This document shows positions 41,131 through 52,890 of a stretch of DNA of 64,000 nucleotides, in pieces; the first letter of the stretch is position 1; every line of letters starts with the position of its first letter. The notes beneath the pieces are model-generated. The model was not told the origin of the DNA, made no database searches, and was given only the letters and a program-made list of their open reading frames with translations. A program made the position numbers and the translations under genes. The stretch is from Brachynemurus nebulosus (lineage: Eukaryota > Arthropoda > Insecta > Neuroptera > Myrmeleontidae). The stretch lies in NCBI GenBank assembly GCA_035578155.1, contig JAPWDM010000008.1, positions 320,001 through 384,000 on the forward strand, read 5' to 3'.

Positions 41131-41308
41131 TAGTACTACCTACAAAAAATACATAGGTATCTTATCATAGGTTTTGCATACGGTGGGCTCTTGGACCATT
41201 AGTTATTTTTTAAAAAAGATATTTTCAAGTTATTTATTAGGTACCTGTCATTTGGATATTTATACATATACTGTTCTGAAAATTTATTATTTATTAAAAA
41301 CACTAGTA

Positions 41309-42898
41309 CACCCCGTCCAAAAATGATAGCACACATTAATTTTTTTAATTTTCTTTTAATTCATTATTCATAAAAGTGATTTGATATATGCATATTTACA
41401 CACTTAATACAACATAATTTACTAATAAGTAACTTTTTAATTTAAACTAATTTTAAACACTTATTTCTAAAAAATACATCAAAACCACTGTTCAAAAATG
41501 ATAGCACACTTTAAAGTTTCTAACTGTTAAATCAAAAACGGGCAAATTTAAATGTGTGTGTAATTTCTATTTCTTTTCATGGTTTCAAAAATTCGATCTT
41601 TCATGGATAAAATTAATTTTTGAAATACAGACACATTTATTTTAGCCACTCTTCTTCGATTTTCTTTCGCAGTTCTTTAACGCTGTTAAATTGTCTTCCA
41701 TTTTCGTAAACTGATTTCGATAATATACCCCGCACATTTTCTATGTGATTTAAATCTGGACTACGTGTTGGCCATTCCATAACTCTAAGATTATGTTCCC
41801 GAAACCATGATTTTATTTCCCTCGAACAGTGAATGGATGCATTATCCTATTGGAAAATCCATTCTGGCCCACCAAGCAGTAACGCAACCGGCAGCAAATG
41901 CGTTTCTAAAATTACTTTATACCGCAGTGACTTAATTTTTATTGTTTTACAAGCAATATCTGCTTGACCGTTAAAAGAAATTCCACCCCATATAATAATG
42001 CCACCACCATCGACCTGCCGCTCAAAAAATATTTTTTCTTCCTTTCGAAGATCGTGCCAGTAATAGACAGGACCGTCGAGGCAAAAGCATTTTTCATCGG
42101 AAAAAGTAACTGTAAGCCACTTATCGCCGAAATCCATATATTTTTTTGCAAAATTTAAACGACTCTCTTTATGTTTCTGTGTAAGTTGAGGTTTACACAT
42201 TTTTTATTTTTATAAACTATAAATTTTTTTCGCCCTATTGTGTTTGAAATTGTAGTTTTTGAGACGTTTAAATTCATTGCCAATTTAATTTTGATAGCGA
42301 CATGTTTTCAGTCGTTGCTAACCGAGAAATACTGCGTTCTTGACGTTTTGAAAGTTTTCTTTTGCGTCCAGTTGAATGGAGTGTCCCATATTTTGGTCTC
42401 GTTTTTTTAATAAAATTACATATTACTTTTCTAGATCGCCCGATTTTTTTCACTATTTCGCTAATAGATTTATTTTCCTCTAATAATGCCGTGATTCTAC
42501 CTTTTCCAAATTCGTTTACATATTTCCTACTGCCCATTTTAATTTTAAATTATTTTAATTGTTGAAAAACTACTAAACGTGACAAAGTTCTGTACCAAGA
42601 ATAATTTACATATGATTTTTTAAAATTCAAATGGGTATGCGACACAAATATAAGGAAATATTTATTTAATTATTACTAAAAATAATAAACACTTAAGTGT
42701 GTGCTATCATTTCTGAACGACATTTTTTTAACGTTTACTTTACATGAGAGTTGATATTGCTAATATTTAAAATATAACTAGCCTACGTATTATGATGTGT
42801 TACGCTAATACAAATGAATGTCTTAAAACTCTTTGATCAGCTTTCGATAAAGTATACAATTAAAAAATTGATGTGTGCTATCATTTCTGGACGGGGTG
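41309..42898 (-). mobile_element. Tc1-like transposon, full length, with IR/DR ends
   Basis: Flanked by TA on both sides (41307-41308, 42899-42900). Outer ends CACCCCGTCCAAAAATGATA and its inverse TATCATTTCTGGACGGGGTG are followed about 175-200 bp inward by second copies of the same core: CACTGTTCAAAAATGATAGC at 41486 and GCTATCATTTCTGAACGA at 42703. This is the IR/DR arrangement known from Sleeping Beauty-type Tc1 elements. It encodes one damaged transposase on the minus strand. Confidence 0.92.
41637..42537 (-). pseudogene. Tc1-like transposase, DD34E, inactivated
   Basis: Starts MGSRKYVNEFGKGRITALLE and shows two helix-turn-helix-like segments (SISEIVKKIGRSRKVICNFI and the NLNVSKTTISNTIGRKK frame). 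The catalytic core follows: first Asp in TVTFSDEKCFCLDGP, second Asp in FQ-stop-DNASIHCS, and Glu in SPDLNHIENVRG, with exactly 34 residues between the last Asp and Glu. Defects: a frameshift near 42285-42300, a second at the A run near 42200 and an in-frame TAG at 41847-41849. A one-step CAG-to-TAG change would explain the stop. It ends EEEWLK at 41637-41639. Confidence 0.9.
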
Positions 42899-43164
42899 TA
42901 ACCTATTTATACATATTTGTCACATGCGTACGACTGATATTATCATTTTATCAATAATAAAACAGTACATTTTTCACTTCGAAAATAACCATATTTTCAA
43001 CAATAGAAGTACTGGATTTTCTTTAAATCAAAGTATTAAAATTAAAAGTATTTGTATGTGCATGAATAATAAACCGATTGTATATTTTAGAAATGTTTTA
43101 AATTTAATTGTTGCGTCATAATTCGTAAAAAACTAAATTTTATAGTGAAAAAAATATTTTCATG

Positions 43165-43215
43165 TCACCAGTCCCATGATTAGAAAAGCGCCCTTAACCA
43201 TTAAACCATCTTTAT
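43165..43215 (-). mobile_element. Possible tRNA-like SINE relic
   Basis: Minus strand AGATGGTTTAATGGTTAAGG fits an A box; the B box is not convincing. Confidence 0.3.
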
Positions 43216-43439
43216 TCTGAGGGGTGTTTAGTTTTAATTTTGTTCTGAACTACGCCAATGTTAGAGGCAGCCCTGAATGTGTTAAATGTGTCAAAGAATT
43301 GGATTAAAGTTGACAGTCAGTGATTACTAAAATCGATTGCAGGTGTTTGTTAAATTTCCAAATAATTTAATGAGATTTGACGAAATCCATCTTTTTGAAA
43401 TATGACGTAGATTGTTTCATTAAAAATCATGTTCAAATT

Positions 43440-43722
43440 TTTATGGACACTGCTGTATAGCTATTTTAAAAAGATTCCGTAAACAAGCAGGTAAAAATAT
43501 TTTGTTGACAAAAAAATTTACGTTCCAAAAAGCAAAGGAAAAAAATGATAAGTAATCAGAGCCTGATTAAGTTTTTTTTTCTAGGGGCCATTTTTTAACA
43601 CGTTTTTGACAATCGAAAATTTCTGAAATGAAACTTGATCGGTACAATTTAACTAGCAAAACTTAATTAGTAAATTGAGACCTTTCTCCCCTATTTTTTC
43701 GGAGAGTTATATATTTTACACC

Positions 43723-43787
<65 letters not shown>
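43440..43787 (-). mobile_element. Partial element with CACCCTGTATA end, followed by (TA)n
   Basis: Includes CAGAGCCTGATTAAG and ends ATATATTTTACACCCTGTAT, the inverted end of the TACAGGGTG family. A (TA)n tract (43729-43787) adjoins the terminus, as it does at 37779-37860. Confidence 0.55.
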
Positions 43788-43789
<2 letters not shown>

Positions 43790-46026
43790 CTAATAGAAAT
43801 ATTCAAAAGAAAACACAATTTTATCTCATCGATGAAAATTATCATAATCGACATATCTAGCTACAAAATGTTACGTCATTTTCAAGAAGTGGCGCGTTTT
43901 CACTAATTTGAATATTTGTTGAAAAATGGCGATTTTCAAAATAAAATTTCTAAATAGTTATCAAATATTTTTATGTTTCATCATTAAAATTGGACATATG
44001 TAATGATAATGCATACAATTATTTAACATTTGACACAAATTTTAAATACAGTCAAGTACCGTATTATCAACTGTAAATTTTCACAAAATAATTTGACCTG
44101 CAAATTAATTTTTCTAAATTAAATTTACTTTAGTGATGATATTTTCACTGTATTAGTATGCATAATGTTATGCATTATTTAGGTACATAACATGGATAAC
44201 CCTTTGGAATTTTTGAATTCCAAATGACACTCTTATATCATCTCGTTTCGTAACTGTTTGTGAAACAAACTATTATTTAAACTGTGGCCATACATCCGTT
44301 CATTTTACCTTTAAAATGTCTTAAAATGGAATAGTTTTCAATAATTATTAACCAAGAAAAGGGTTACAAATTAACCAATTAGTAGGATTACGAATAATTT
44401 TTTTTTATTATTTTGTAGAATTTGACAAATAGGCATCGTAATAAGTACTCGTTTTAAAAAAATCAAAAACAATATTTTAAAAAAAATACCTTTTCTTAAA
44501 GAAAATAGTAAAATTATGCACAAACAACGTCTTGATACGAACTGACATATTTGACCACCTTGAGCGCTGACTCAGTGTTGCTAGATTGACTCGACCACTT
44601 TCTCCTGATTCCTTACTTAAATTCCCCTAGATTCCCTTAGATTGATGAGAATGTTTCGAAAATTAATCAGTTATTTATCAATAAAACTGACAGTAATAAT
44701 ATTAGATACTTTTTATTTAGCTTTGAAAATGTTGATGGGGCTTTTGTCGAAACCTTCTTTGGATAAGAACAGAAAAAAAAAAAACATAACAGATACTTAG
44801 AAATGACATTTAAACTTGAATAATCGCGTAAAAATCGCATTACACTTTTTTTTTAAATAACACTGGCGCCAGGAATGTTAGAAGAATGTTACACGTACAT
44901 TTTGTTTTTACTGGCGCGTCACTTGGTGTTGGCGCCAGTAAATCATTGCTAATGTAAACCCACCATTATGTTAAAGAAAGACATTGTGGGTAAAGGATTA
45001 TATCTACGACCATACACAGGAAAAATAAGGACACTGAAAAATGTTGCGATCTAAATTAGGAAAAATTGCTCAATTTAATTCTTTTCAATAAAATAGAAAG
45101 TAAAGGACAAAAAACAATGTTTAAATTAAAATTTGCACTTTCAAAGCAAGTGCAAAAGTTACAAAATAAATCCAATATTGTTTTAAATTAATTTTTACAA
45201 AAATGTAGATAGGTCAAGGAAATAATAGTTAAGAAAGGATAATAATTTGATAACAAAACAAAAAAAAAATATTTCTCCAATCAGCATTACGGGGATTTTA
45301 AAAAAAAAAAGGACATCATTTAATTACCAATGACATTAGATAACATTGTTTACAACTTGCATACGCATGACGTAAAACTGAACACCAAATAAAGGATAAA
45401 TATAGAAAATTTTCTTAAAAAAAAAAATTAATCGATTGAGGGGGGAAAAAATGCGTCGTCTTATCACGTTGGCTTTACAAAAGGCTCAGTACACACGTGC
45501 AACAAGCAGATTTGGTCCTAAACTATTTAAATATGTTGTGTAGCTTTCAAAATGTTCTTATACTATGCCAAAAAAAATAAATATGTACATAAGTAAATAT
45601 ATAAATATACATACATTTGTCTTAAATAAACCTGTTAACATTGCTCCAGTTTTATCTAATTGTAATATACACGATTTATATGAAAATTCTATTAGCAATT
45701 TCCATTTTGTAAATAATGTGAAAATTATGTCATTAATAACTGTTTTTGTCAGTAATCAAAATTTTCATTCAGAAAATTTAAAATTTTATCATGGCTCCGC
45801 GTCAATTTCACTGTTTATAAAATTTTTTTTAACCATTTTATAATTTTGTAGTCGAATTTAAGGGGAGATTCGTCAGAAAAAAATAAATTTATTTTTTTTC
45901 TTCATAATTGTCCCTTAAGGTGTTAAAAAAATGAAAAATAAAAAAGTTATGGGCATGTCCCTGCCACTTGTTTGCAAGGACGGACCAATGACTGTCACAG
46001 TTTGCTAGGTGGCGCTGATGGTAGAG
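43788..46026. other. Intronic sequence, mostly unrecognised
   Basis: A/T-rich. A short inverted pair ACTGGCGCCAGGAATG / TTGGCGCCAGTAA lies at 44865-44941. AGTCAAGTACCG near 44052 matches an end of the 58049 element. Confidence 0.5.
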
Positions 46027-46288
46027 GAGTATACTAAATAGAGTTGGGACATGTGAGCATTTTTCAATCAAATAGATGTCAAAATTAATTATCATATGAT
46101 TGAGTACAAAAGTATCGTTACCAAGTTATGTGTTAACGAAGTATTAAAATTTTTTAATTTAATTAATCTTTTTAGGTTGAATTAAAGTATTTTTTTAAAT
46201 ATTTAATTTATTTCCAATTTATTTTAAATGAATCTGATGAAAAATAACGAACTATCGAAACTCATGTCCCGACTCTAATTTTAACTCC
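46027..46288 (+). mobile_element. TA-flanked MITE family, diverged copy
   Basis: AAATAGAGTTGGGACATG at the left and CATGTCCCGACTCTAATTTT at the right, with TCAAAATTAATTATCATATG inside as in the other copies. The termini are degraded. Confidence 0.65.
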
Positions 46289-47753
46289 CTGTACATCAAC
46301 GTCATCTGGTGTATTAGTTACAGCGGGTCAGAAAACGATCCATTTTTTTATAATGGACTATATGCAGAGTGGTAGGGACATGGTTATGGGCATTTTAGTG
46401 CACGCACTCAAGTAAAATTCATTTAAAAAAAAAAACTTTAAGTGCTATTTTTTCAAAAGTATCGAGAAAAAGTGGTGATTTTTGAAAATTAATTCTCAAA
46501 ATGCGATTTCTCGCTGGTTTTTTTGTTTTTTTTTTCTTAGATTCTAGTTAGTGCCATAACTGTATATGTATATTTTCAGAAAATTTTTGATTTTCTGATG
46601 TTGGTTCACTGAGGATTTTAGAACGCAAGGAACCATCAGAGTGGAAAAATCTCGCAGTGGCGACTTCAAAGCCATTTATACTCAGCTCATTTTTGAATAT
46701 TAAAAAAAAAAAAAATTTTTTGTAAATCAAGACATGTAGAAGCAATGTTGTATATTTAGTATTTTAATAAAATATTTATTTGTATAAAAAGAAATAATAA
46801 TAGAAAAAGGTCGATTTTTGATGTTTTTTTGGCAAATCTCCCCTTAATGTATGGCTCAAAAATTATGATTTTTACGTCAAAGTAGAATTTAATTTAAAAA
46901 AACTTCAAAAAATATTTTTGTCAAAACAATATTTTTAAAAGTGTTTCATTTATTTATTTATAGGATTTTGTAGTTCGCGTCACAGCATCCTAATAAATTT
47001 CTGTAGGTTTGTCATTTTCCACCAATCACAAAAAAGAACAGTCCCACGGCACGGTTTTCTTTTGTTTTGAGAGTAGGAACGTAGAGAGAAATCAAGGGCC
47101 CCAGGGACAAACTATCCCGGGCACCCCGTCAAATATTAAATTTACTACTGACATCCAACCCTGTCCTTTAAAATCTATGTAACAAAAATATATAAAAGAT
47201 ACTAGCTGGCGTACTAGATAGAGTGATAGACTCTCAAATTGGGAGTCTATTTTTTTTAAGTTCCAATCTCTATTTGAAACCACAATGTTACAATTTTATT
47301 AATATTGTAACACACCAATGATGTAACAAAATACAATTGAAATATTATATTACAATAAATTTTTATATTATTGTCACTCACGTGTTTAATGAACAAATAA
47401 ATTAATTGATATTTGGTAGAATAACCGTCTACGAAATCATTACACGACCACGTTTTCTTCAAAATTCGTGTTGTCAACTCGCACTTCACGTACATACCTT
47501 TCTTAAATGACAATGCACCATATCTATTTTTTCTATGAGGGGTTTCTTTATTAATAATAATAATAATAATTTAAAATAATTGTATTAACGACCACGGATT
47601 ATAATTTTTTTTAAAAAATTTTATTAAAAATTGTTTTAATTTATTTTTTTTTTAAATTTTAACTAAACAATATTTTTGGCCTTGAAGAATTTTAATATAT
47701 TTCTAAAAAAAAAAAAAAATAATCAAAGAAAGTAAAAAAAAATAATGACTTAC
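46289..47753. other. End of giant intron near PAS-B exon
   Basis: Non-coding. 47205-47280 has a possible tRNA-like relic: GGCGTACTAGATAGAGTGAT, an ACTCTCAAATTGGGAGT hairpin and AGTTCCAATCTC as a weak B box. An (ATA)n-type run lies at 47550-47570 and long A/T runs follow. Confidence 0.45.
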
Positions 47754-47898
47754 CTTATGACATGATGTACACAAACAACACTCTGCGGTTTACGGAATTT
47801 ATCATGCAGGACCGTCGCCTGACTCACCACCCAAACGTAACCGCCACATTTTGCTAGGAAACGGTAGCGTGATGTTTCGCATTGTCCTTTGGCAAACA
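47754..47898 (-). CDS. sima: sima exon: end of PAS-B
   Basis: 145 nt between a TTTTAG acceptor and an AAG|GTAAGT donor. It encodes LFAKGQCETSRYRFLAKCGG, YVWVVSQATVLHDKFRKPQ and SVVCVHHVI, the closing strands of PAS-B that pack against ARNT. Two bases complete one codon at the start and two remain at the end. The end joins the exon at 3722 across a 44-kb intron to give Ser-Gly-Leu-Glu, and vertebrate HIF-1alpha also has Ser-Gly just after the PAS-B end. No other candidate coding exon with a compatible phase was seen between the two. Confidence 0.93.
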
Positions 47899-47995
47899 CT
47901 AAAACGGAACGTCACATGTTCAAGAATTAGTAAACCAGATAAATAATTAAGTTAATGTTTGATGTTATCTACATATATGTGTATTGGAGATGACA

Positions 47996-48030
47996 CCTGA
48001 TGATGGTTTAATCAACCGAAACTAGTTAGT
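47996..48030 (+). ncRNA. Hammerhead-like motif
   Basis: CACCTGATGATGGTTTAATC followed by AACCGAAACTAGTTAGTG. CTGATGA and GAAAC core words, a GGTT / AACC helix II, and CAC / GTG able to form the start of helix I. Helix III (AC / GT) is minimal and one base near the expected cleavage site is off. Confidence 0.4.
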
Positions 48031-48235
48031 GATAAATAATATATGTCTCTATATTTAAGTGAAAATTTGGACAAAATTAAAAATTTTTTCACCATACTAA
48101 AAGTAAGATTAATTTAAACGGTAGATATTCGTCATTTTTCAGGAATTTCACTTGGATATGTCAAACATGCAATGTTCCACAAAAAAAAATTTTTGATTTC
48201 CAAATTTTATTTTAGCATCTGGGACTGATTTTATT

Positions 48236-48266
<31 letters not shown>

Positions 48267-48554
48267 CTGAAATACGGATAGAAATTGTCTTCTTATTTGT
48301 TTTAGAAAAAAATTGGTCGGTATTACAGGAAATTATAATATTAAGGGAAAAAATATTTTCAGGAAAATTATCTATGAAACGCCTAAACTAATCGTGAAAA
48401 CCAAAACTAATTCAAGTGAATTTCATGAGATACATATCGGACAATTTTTCGTCGGGTTGATTTTCAGAGAAAGATTTTAAGTCACTCTAATAATGTATAA
48501 TTCCAAAATTAATTAAAAAACAAATACATACATGATGGCATCATAGTACAAATA

Positions 48555-49002
48555 GAGTCCCTATAATAAATATAATCGTGACATGTCATCCATTTTCTTT
48601 CCAAAAAAGAGCGGGAAACTTGAAAATTAATTATCACATGTTTGAGTAAATATTTTTGAGTACATAATTATTGTTAACAAGTTATGAATTAATGAACAAT
48701 TAAAAAGTTCTAATTGAATTATTCTAACTAGCTTAAACTCAATGATTTTTGTTAAATATTTCATTTGCTTTCAATTTATTTTACCCAACATTGGACAGTA
48801 AATTCCGGAACCAATCAGCGTTCAGTACACACGTCACCACTGCTGAACGCTGATTGGTTCCGGCATTTTCTATCCAAAGTTTTCGTAAAATACATTGGAA
48901 ATAAATTAATTAAATAAATGTGATAATTAATTTTGAAGCTTCACGCTCTGTTTTGGATAGAAAATGGATGACATGTCACGACTCTATTTATTATAGGTAC
49001 TC
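48555..49002. mobile_element. TA-flanked MITE family, two copies fused head to head
   Basis: A forward copy from GAGTCCCTATAATAAATATA (48555) is cut at CACACGTCACCACT (48841). It joins an inverted copy starting GCTGAACGCTGATTGGTTCC and ending TATTTATTATAGGTACTC (49002). TA flanks the outer ends. The result is a long palindrome-like fusion. Confidence 0.8.
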
Positions 49003-49014
49003 TAAGTACAAATA

Positions 49015-49314
49015 GAGTCCCTATAATAAATAGAGTCGTGACATGTCATCCATTTTCTATCCAAAACAGAGCGGGAAGCTTCAAAATTAATTCTCACATA
49101 TTTGAGTAAATATTTTTGAGTACATAATTATCGTTAATAAGTTACAAATTAATGAATAATTAAAAATTTTAATTATTCTTTCTAGGTTAAACTAAATGAT
49201 TTTTGGTAAATATTTAATTTATTTTCAATTTATTTTACTCAACGTTGGACAGAAAATGCCGAAACCAATCAGCGTTCAGTACACACGTCACCACTCTATT
49301 TATTATAGGGACTT
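49015..49314 (+). mobile_element. TA-flanked MITE family, copy after the fused pair
   Basis: GAGTCCCTATAATAAATAGA to TCTATTTATTATAGGGACTT with TA on both sides, only 12 bp after the fused pair. Confidence 0.85.
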
Positions 49315-50299
49315 TAAGTACAAATAAATTGTAGTGCCATCTAGTGATAAAAATTAGAAGTAATAAATTTTTGTGGTAATTGTTCTAAAATTGAGTTTAG
49401 TTGTACTAAATGATTATCATAGTGGTTTAATTTTTTAGTTTAAACTTGCATTTATCTAGACTTGGTTTAAATAAACTCAAAAGTTCGAAGGGTCGCTGAA
49501 AAAACGGACTTTAAGGTGTTTTTTCGGGATCTTTTTTAGTCTCTTTCTCAAAATATGAATCTTTTTGGATTATTTAATTACTTTTGGTTAACCAATTGTT
49601 AAATTTACATCTCTCATGTGACCATCTTGTTTTTATTAAGTTGATGCCAAATAATTTCTAAAGAAAAAATGATAAAAATCTAATTCTGATTGTGATTGTC
49701 GTCAATCTTTTATACAAATTACCTGCCACACACATCAGAAATAGCTCAATATTGAACGATTATAGCCAACAACAATGTATTACAACCAGCACCTGATAAT
49801 AAATAACACGCTAAGAATTGGGAAAATGCCAAAATTCATTTAGGAATAGGTAGTAATAATTTTTTTTTTTTTATTAATATTGTGGTGCTATATATAAAGT
49901 GTATATATATGTTTTTTTGTCTTATTTATTTTTAATTTGTCTGTGATTGGGCTGGCCCTGTCAAACATATGATATTATTATTTCGATTACAAGAATGTTG
50001 TTTTGTATACGAATGTAGCCAATTTATTATGTAATATATATTAAATGATATGCGTGGCAAGGTCATTATACTACCAGTAACCAATTTTTACGATTTAAAA
50101 ATTTTTATAAATATATTATTGGATACTGAATTGGAAAATATCATCAGTTACTATAAATAATAGAATTAATTGTTATTTTAAATTAAGTTCTCTAAAATTA
50201 AAAAAAAAAATAGTTTTGTTTTGTAGTAACAGATGGCACCACTCACTAACCACTAACAGAGCCTCTATAATAAGGCCCGTTACACCATAAAATACGCTG
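49315..50299. other. Intronic sequence, nothing recognised
   Basis: A short TAGTGCCATCTAGTGAT word at 49330 belongs to the CTAGATGGC motif group. Otherwise plain A/T-rich DNA. Confidence 0.5.
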
Positions 50300-50900
50300 C
50301 CAATAGGGTGGGCATACAGCTTCCTCGTAGTCGTAAAAGGCTTTAAAACAGTATTCTACCAAATATACATATTATATACCGTGAAATTATATTTTCGCCT
50401 TGAAGTTTATAAAAAACTGTTGTAACTCAAAAGACTTAAAAGCTAAATTATAAAATAATAGCAAAAATATTTTAGAAACTAACCCCCAATATACCCTAAA
50501 AATTTGAGCGAGATAGGACTAGCAGTAAATAAGATATTGACATTTAATGGGACTTCATGGTAGCGGCGTAGCTACCGTTACTCCGATTTCGATTAAATTC
50601 ATAGGGGATCATATAGGAACCAAACTACATAATTTATGAAAATTTCATAAAAAAGAATTGAGTAGTTCCGAAGTTATGCCACTTGGTGCAATTTTGGAAT
50701 GACATGGTAGCGGCGTTGTTACCGTTACTCCGATTTTGATTAAATTCATAGGGGACCATCGCGGACCTGGCCCAAACTGCATAATTTCTGAAAATTTCAT
50801 TAAAAACAATCGAATAGTTCGGAAGTTATGCCACTTGGTGCAAAATTGGAGACACACAGACGGACAGACAGACGGACAGCCCAAACCAAAATTGTTCACG
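50300..50900 (+). repeat. Degraded dispersed repeat, copy 2, with internal duplication
   Basis: Same family as 28150-28560. It contains an internal tandem duplication of GGTAGCGGCGT...ACCGTTACTCCGATTT (50561 and 50706) and TTATGCCACTTGGTGCAA (50674 and 50828). It ends in GACGGACAGACAGACGGACA. Open frames through it are not conserved. Confidence 0.6.
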
Positions 50901-51031
50901 AAGCTCTAAAACGTAAAATGTGCGTAAAAAATTTGATTTTGAAGTGAAAAATTTTTTATTTTTCAAAAGTGATCACAACGCTTCCGCTACTTTAGTAGTC
51001 TCGGAAGCAATAACGTAAGACGTAAGCTGTA

Positions 51032-51318
51032 GAGTGCCTATAATGAATAGAATGGTGACATGTGTGCTGAACGCTGATCTAAAATTTGCGTAAAATACAT
51101 TGAAAATAAATTAAATGTTAACACAAAACGATTTAGTTTAACTTAAAAAGAATAATTAAATTAAAAATTTGTAATTGTTCATTAATTCATAACTTATTAA
51201 CAATAATTATGTACTCAAAAATATTTACTCAAACATGTGTTAATTAATTTTGAAGCTTCCCGCCGCTCTGTTTTGGATAGAAAATAGATGACATGTCACG
51301 ACTCTATTATAGGGACTC
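51032..51318 (-). mobile_element. TA-flanked MITE family, reverse-oriented copy
   Basis: GAGTGCCTATAATGAATAGA at the left and GACTCTATTATAGGGACTC at the right, TA on both sides. Inner order (GTGCTGAACGCTGAT first, CTGTTTTGGATAGAAAAT last) is inverted relative to 40825. Confidence 0.8.
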
Positions 51319-51326
51319 TAGTAAAC

Positions 51327-52280
51327 CGTAAGGGGTGTCGCCATCTAGTGATCTTGTGAGAAACATTGTGTAGTTTTCTAAGTTAACTACACAACTAATT
51401 AACTTTTTAAACAAACCATATGTAAAAATTTTTTGTCTCAAAAGGCCGGACTTTTTACTGCCAGTGATAAATACAATAGATAAGGTTACAAAAAAAGAAA
51501 AAAACCAAAGATCCCAACATTAAAAAAGTGAACCCTAGGAATTTACAAAAAACAAATTATACTAAACTATGTTGAAAAAATTGAACATTATTTAGAACAC
51601 TGAGAGACTGCTGTGTATTACAATTACACTAAGAAATTGAAGTAAAAAAATTGACTGATGGGATCACTTTAATGGCGTTCAAACCATTAATTTAATAGTT
51701 TATCTAATATTTATAAACAAGTCTCCATGGTTACAAGTTGGGCTTACTAAAATGGAGTCATGCTTCAAAATTTAATGCCTGTGTTATATCTAGGAAACAT
51801 ATGTTAATATGTTCGATTCACTGTGTATTACAATTACACTAAGAAATTGAAGCAAAAAAATTGACTGATGGGATTACTTTAATGGCGTTCAAACCATTAA
51901 TTTAATAGTTTATCTAATACTTATAAACAAGTCTCCATGGTTACAAGTTGGGCTTACTAAAATGGAGTCATGCTTCAAAATTTAATGCCTGTGTTATATC
52001 TAAGAAACATATGTTAATATGTTCGATTCACTGCTCAGTGATTTAGAATTATACTGTATTTCGGAAAATCTGCCACAGATGGCGGCACCTGTACCAGTGA
52101 CTATATAGATATCATATCATTTTGAGCCGCCATATTGCAGGACGAGTTAATCATTTAAAGCGTTAAAAAAAATCATTATTATTGTGGTTAAGTTAGGAAA
52201 CTATACAATGTTTTTCACAAGATCATTAGATGGCAACACTCCTCACGGCTTACGTCATTTTATTGTGTAAAAGCCATTAG
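51327..52280. mobile_element. Probable element bounded by CTAGATGGC-type inverted ends
   Basis: GTAAGGGGTGTCGCCATCTA, GTGATCTTGTGAGAAACATT at the left is inverted as AATGTTTTTCACAAGATCAT, TAGATGGCAACACTCCTCAC at 52205-52243. The 210-bp tandem pair lies inside. Confidence 0.5.
51611..52031 (+). repeat. 210-bp tandem duplication (two units)
   Basis: Unit 1 at 51611-51820 and unit 2 at 51821-52030 both start CTGTGTATTACAATTACACT and end ATATGTTAATATGTTCGATTCA (read to the shared last 20 bases). I count only about four single-base differences, so the duplication is recent. The unit includes AATGGCGTTCAAACCATTAA and CAAGTCTCCATGGTTACAAG, with no open frame. Confidence 0.95.
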
Positions 52281-52359
52281 AGTTCGCCATTTTATAATCA
52301 AAGGTTCGCTCAAAAGAAAATGGGAAATAGCTTAATTATTAAAAAAAAAATCATTTAAC

Positions 52360-52503
52360 CGAGAAAGAACAATTAAATTAAAACTTTTTTAACTGATTAA
52401 CAGTAATTAATATGTACTCAAACATGTGATAATTAATTTTGACATTTTTCTGATGAACAGTGGCGGACTTGTCTGGATTCTATTTAGTATTAATAGAGAC
52501 TCT
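52360..52503 (-). mobile_element. TA-flanked MITE family, 3-prime fragment
   Basis: GTACTCAAACATGTGATAAT then TTAATAGAGACTCTAG; left half missing. Confidence 0.55.
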
Positions 52504-52686
52504 AGTCACTAATAAATTGAATGGAAGTATGAAGTTAGAAATTGAACAAAATTTAACGCCTTTAATATGTAAAAATATACATATGTAACAATTTTTTGTC
52601 CTGAAATGTCGAACTTTTTGCCGCCAGTGACAAGTACCATAAATAAAGGTTAAAAAAAAATAGCAACTCGTTACTGTCTATATTAA

Positions 52687-52890
52687 GGCGTTTCGCACAA
52701 CAAAATGTCGTAAGGAGTGTCGTCATCTAGTGACCCTTTTGTGAAACTTTGTGTAGTTTTCTAGCTGAACCATACATAATAGTGATTTTTTAATTAGCTG
52801 ATTGAAAAATCACTATCATGTGAGGTTAATACAAGATCACTAGATGGCGACACTCCTTACGTCTTACGACATTTTGTTGTGCGAAACGTC
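52687..52890. mobile_element. CTAGATGGC-type MITE, ~200-bp foldback
   Basis: GCGTTTCGCACAACAAAATG, TCGTAAGGAGTGTCGTCATC at the left is inverted as GATGGCGACACTCCTTACGT, CATTTTGTTGTGCGAAACGT at the right. A GTGATTTTT / AAAAATCAC hairpin lies in the centre. Related words occur at 5780, 9325, 51340 and 52215. Confidence 0.8.

Larger units (their letters stand above)
40392..41194. mobile_element. Inverted-repeat element hosting two nested MITEs
   Basis: GAGAGCCCACCGTATGCAAA (from 40392) is inverted as TTTTGCATACGGTGGGCTCT (to about 41194). Between the arms sit the MITEs at 40479-40803 and 40825-41130. Confidence 0.65.

Noticed and set aside
37779..43787. A single 6-kb element between the ACAGGGTG end at 37861 and the CACCCTGT end at 43728
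   Set aside because: The interval holds other complete elements and no shared interior with the 401-bp family member; two independent partial copies are simpler.
47256..47513. 85-codon minus-strand frame just downstream of the PAS-B exon, considered as an alternative terminal exon
   Set aside because: No resemblance to HIF sequence and no convincing acceptor at its start; the 3722 exon continues the protein in phase.
50645..50899. Minus-strand frame with Cys-Pro-Ser repeats
   Set aside because: Produced by the GACGGACAGACAGACGG simple repeat in a degraded dispersed element.
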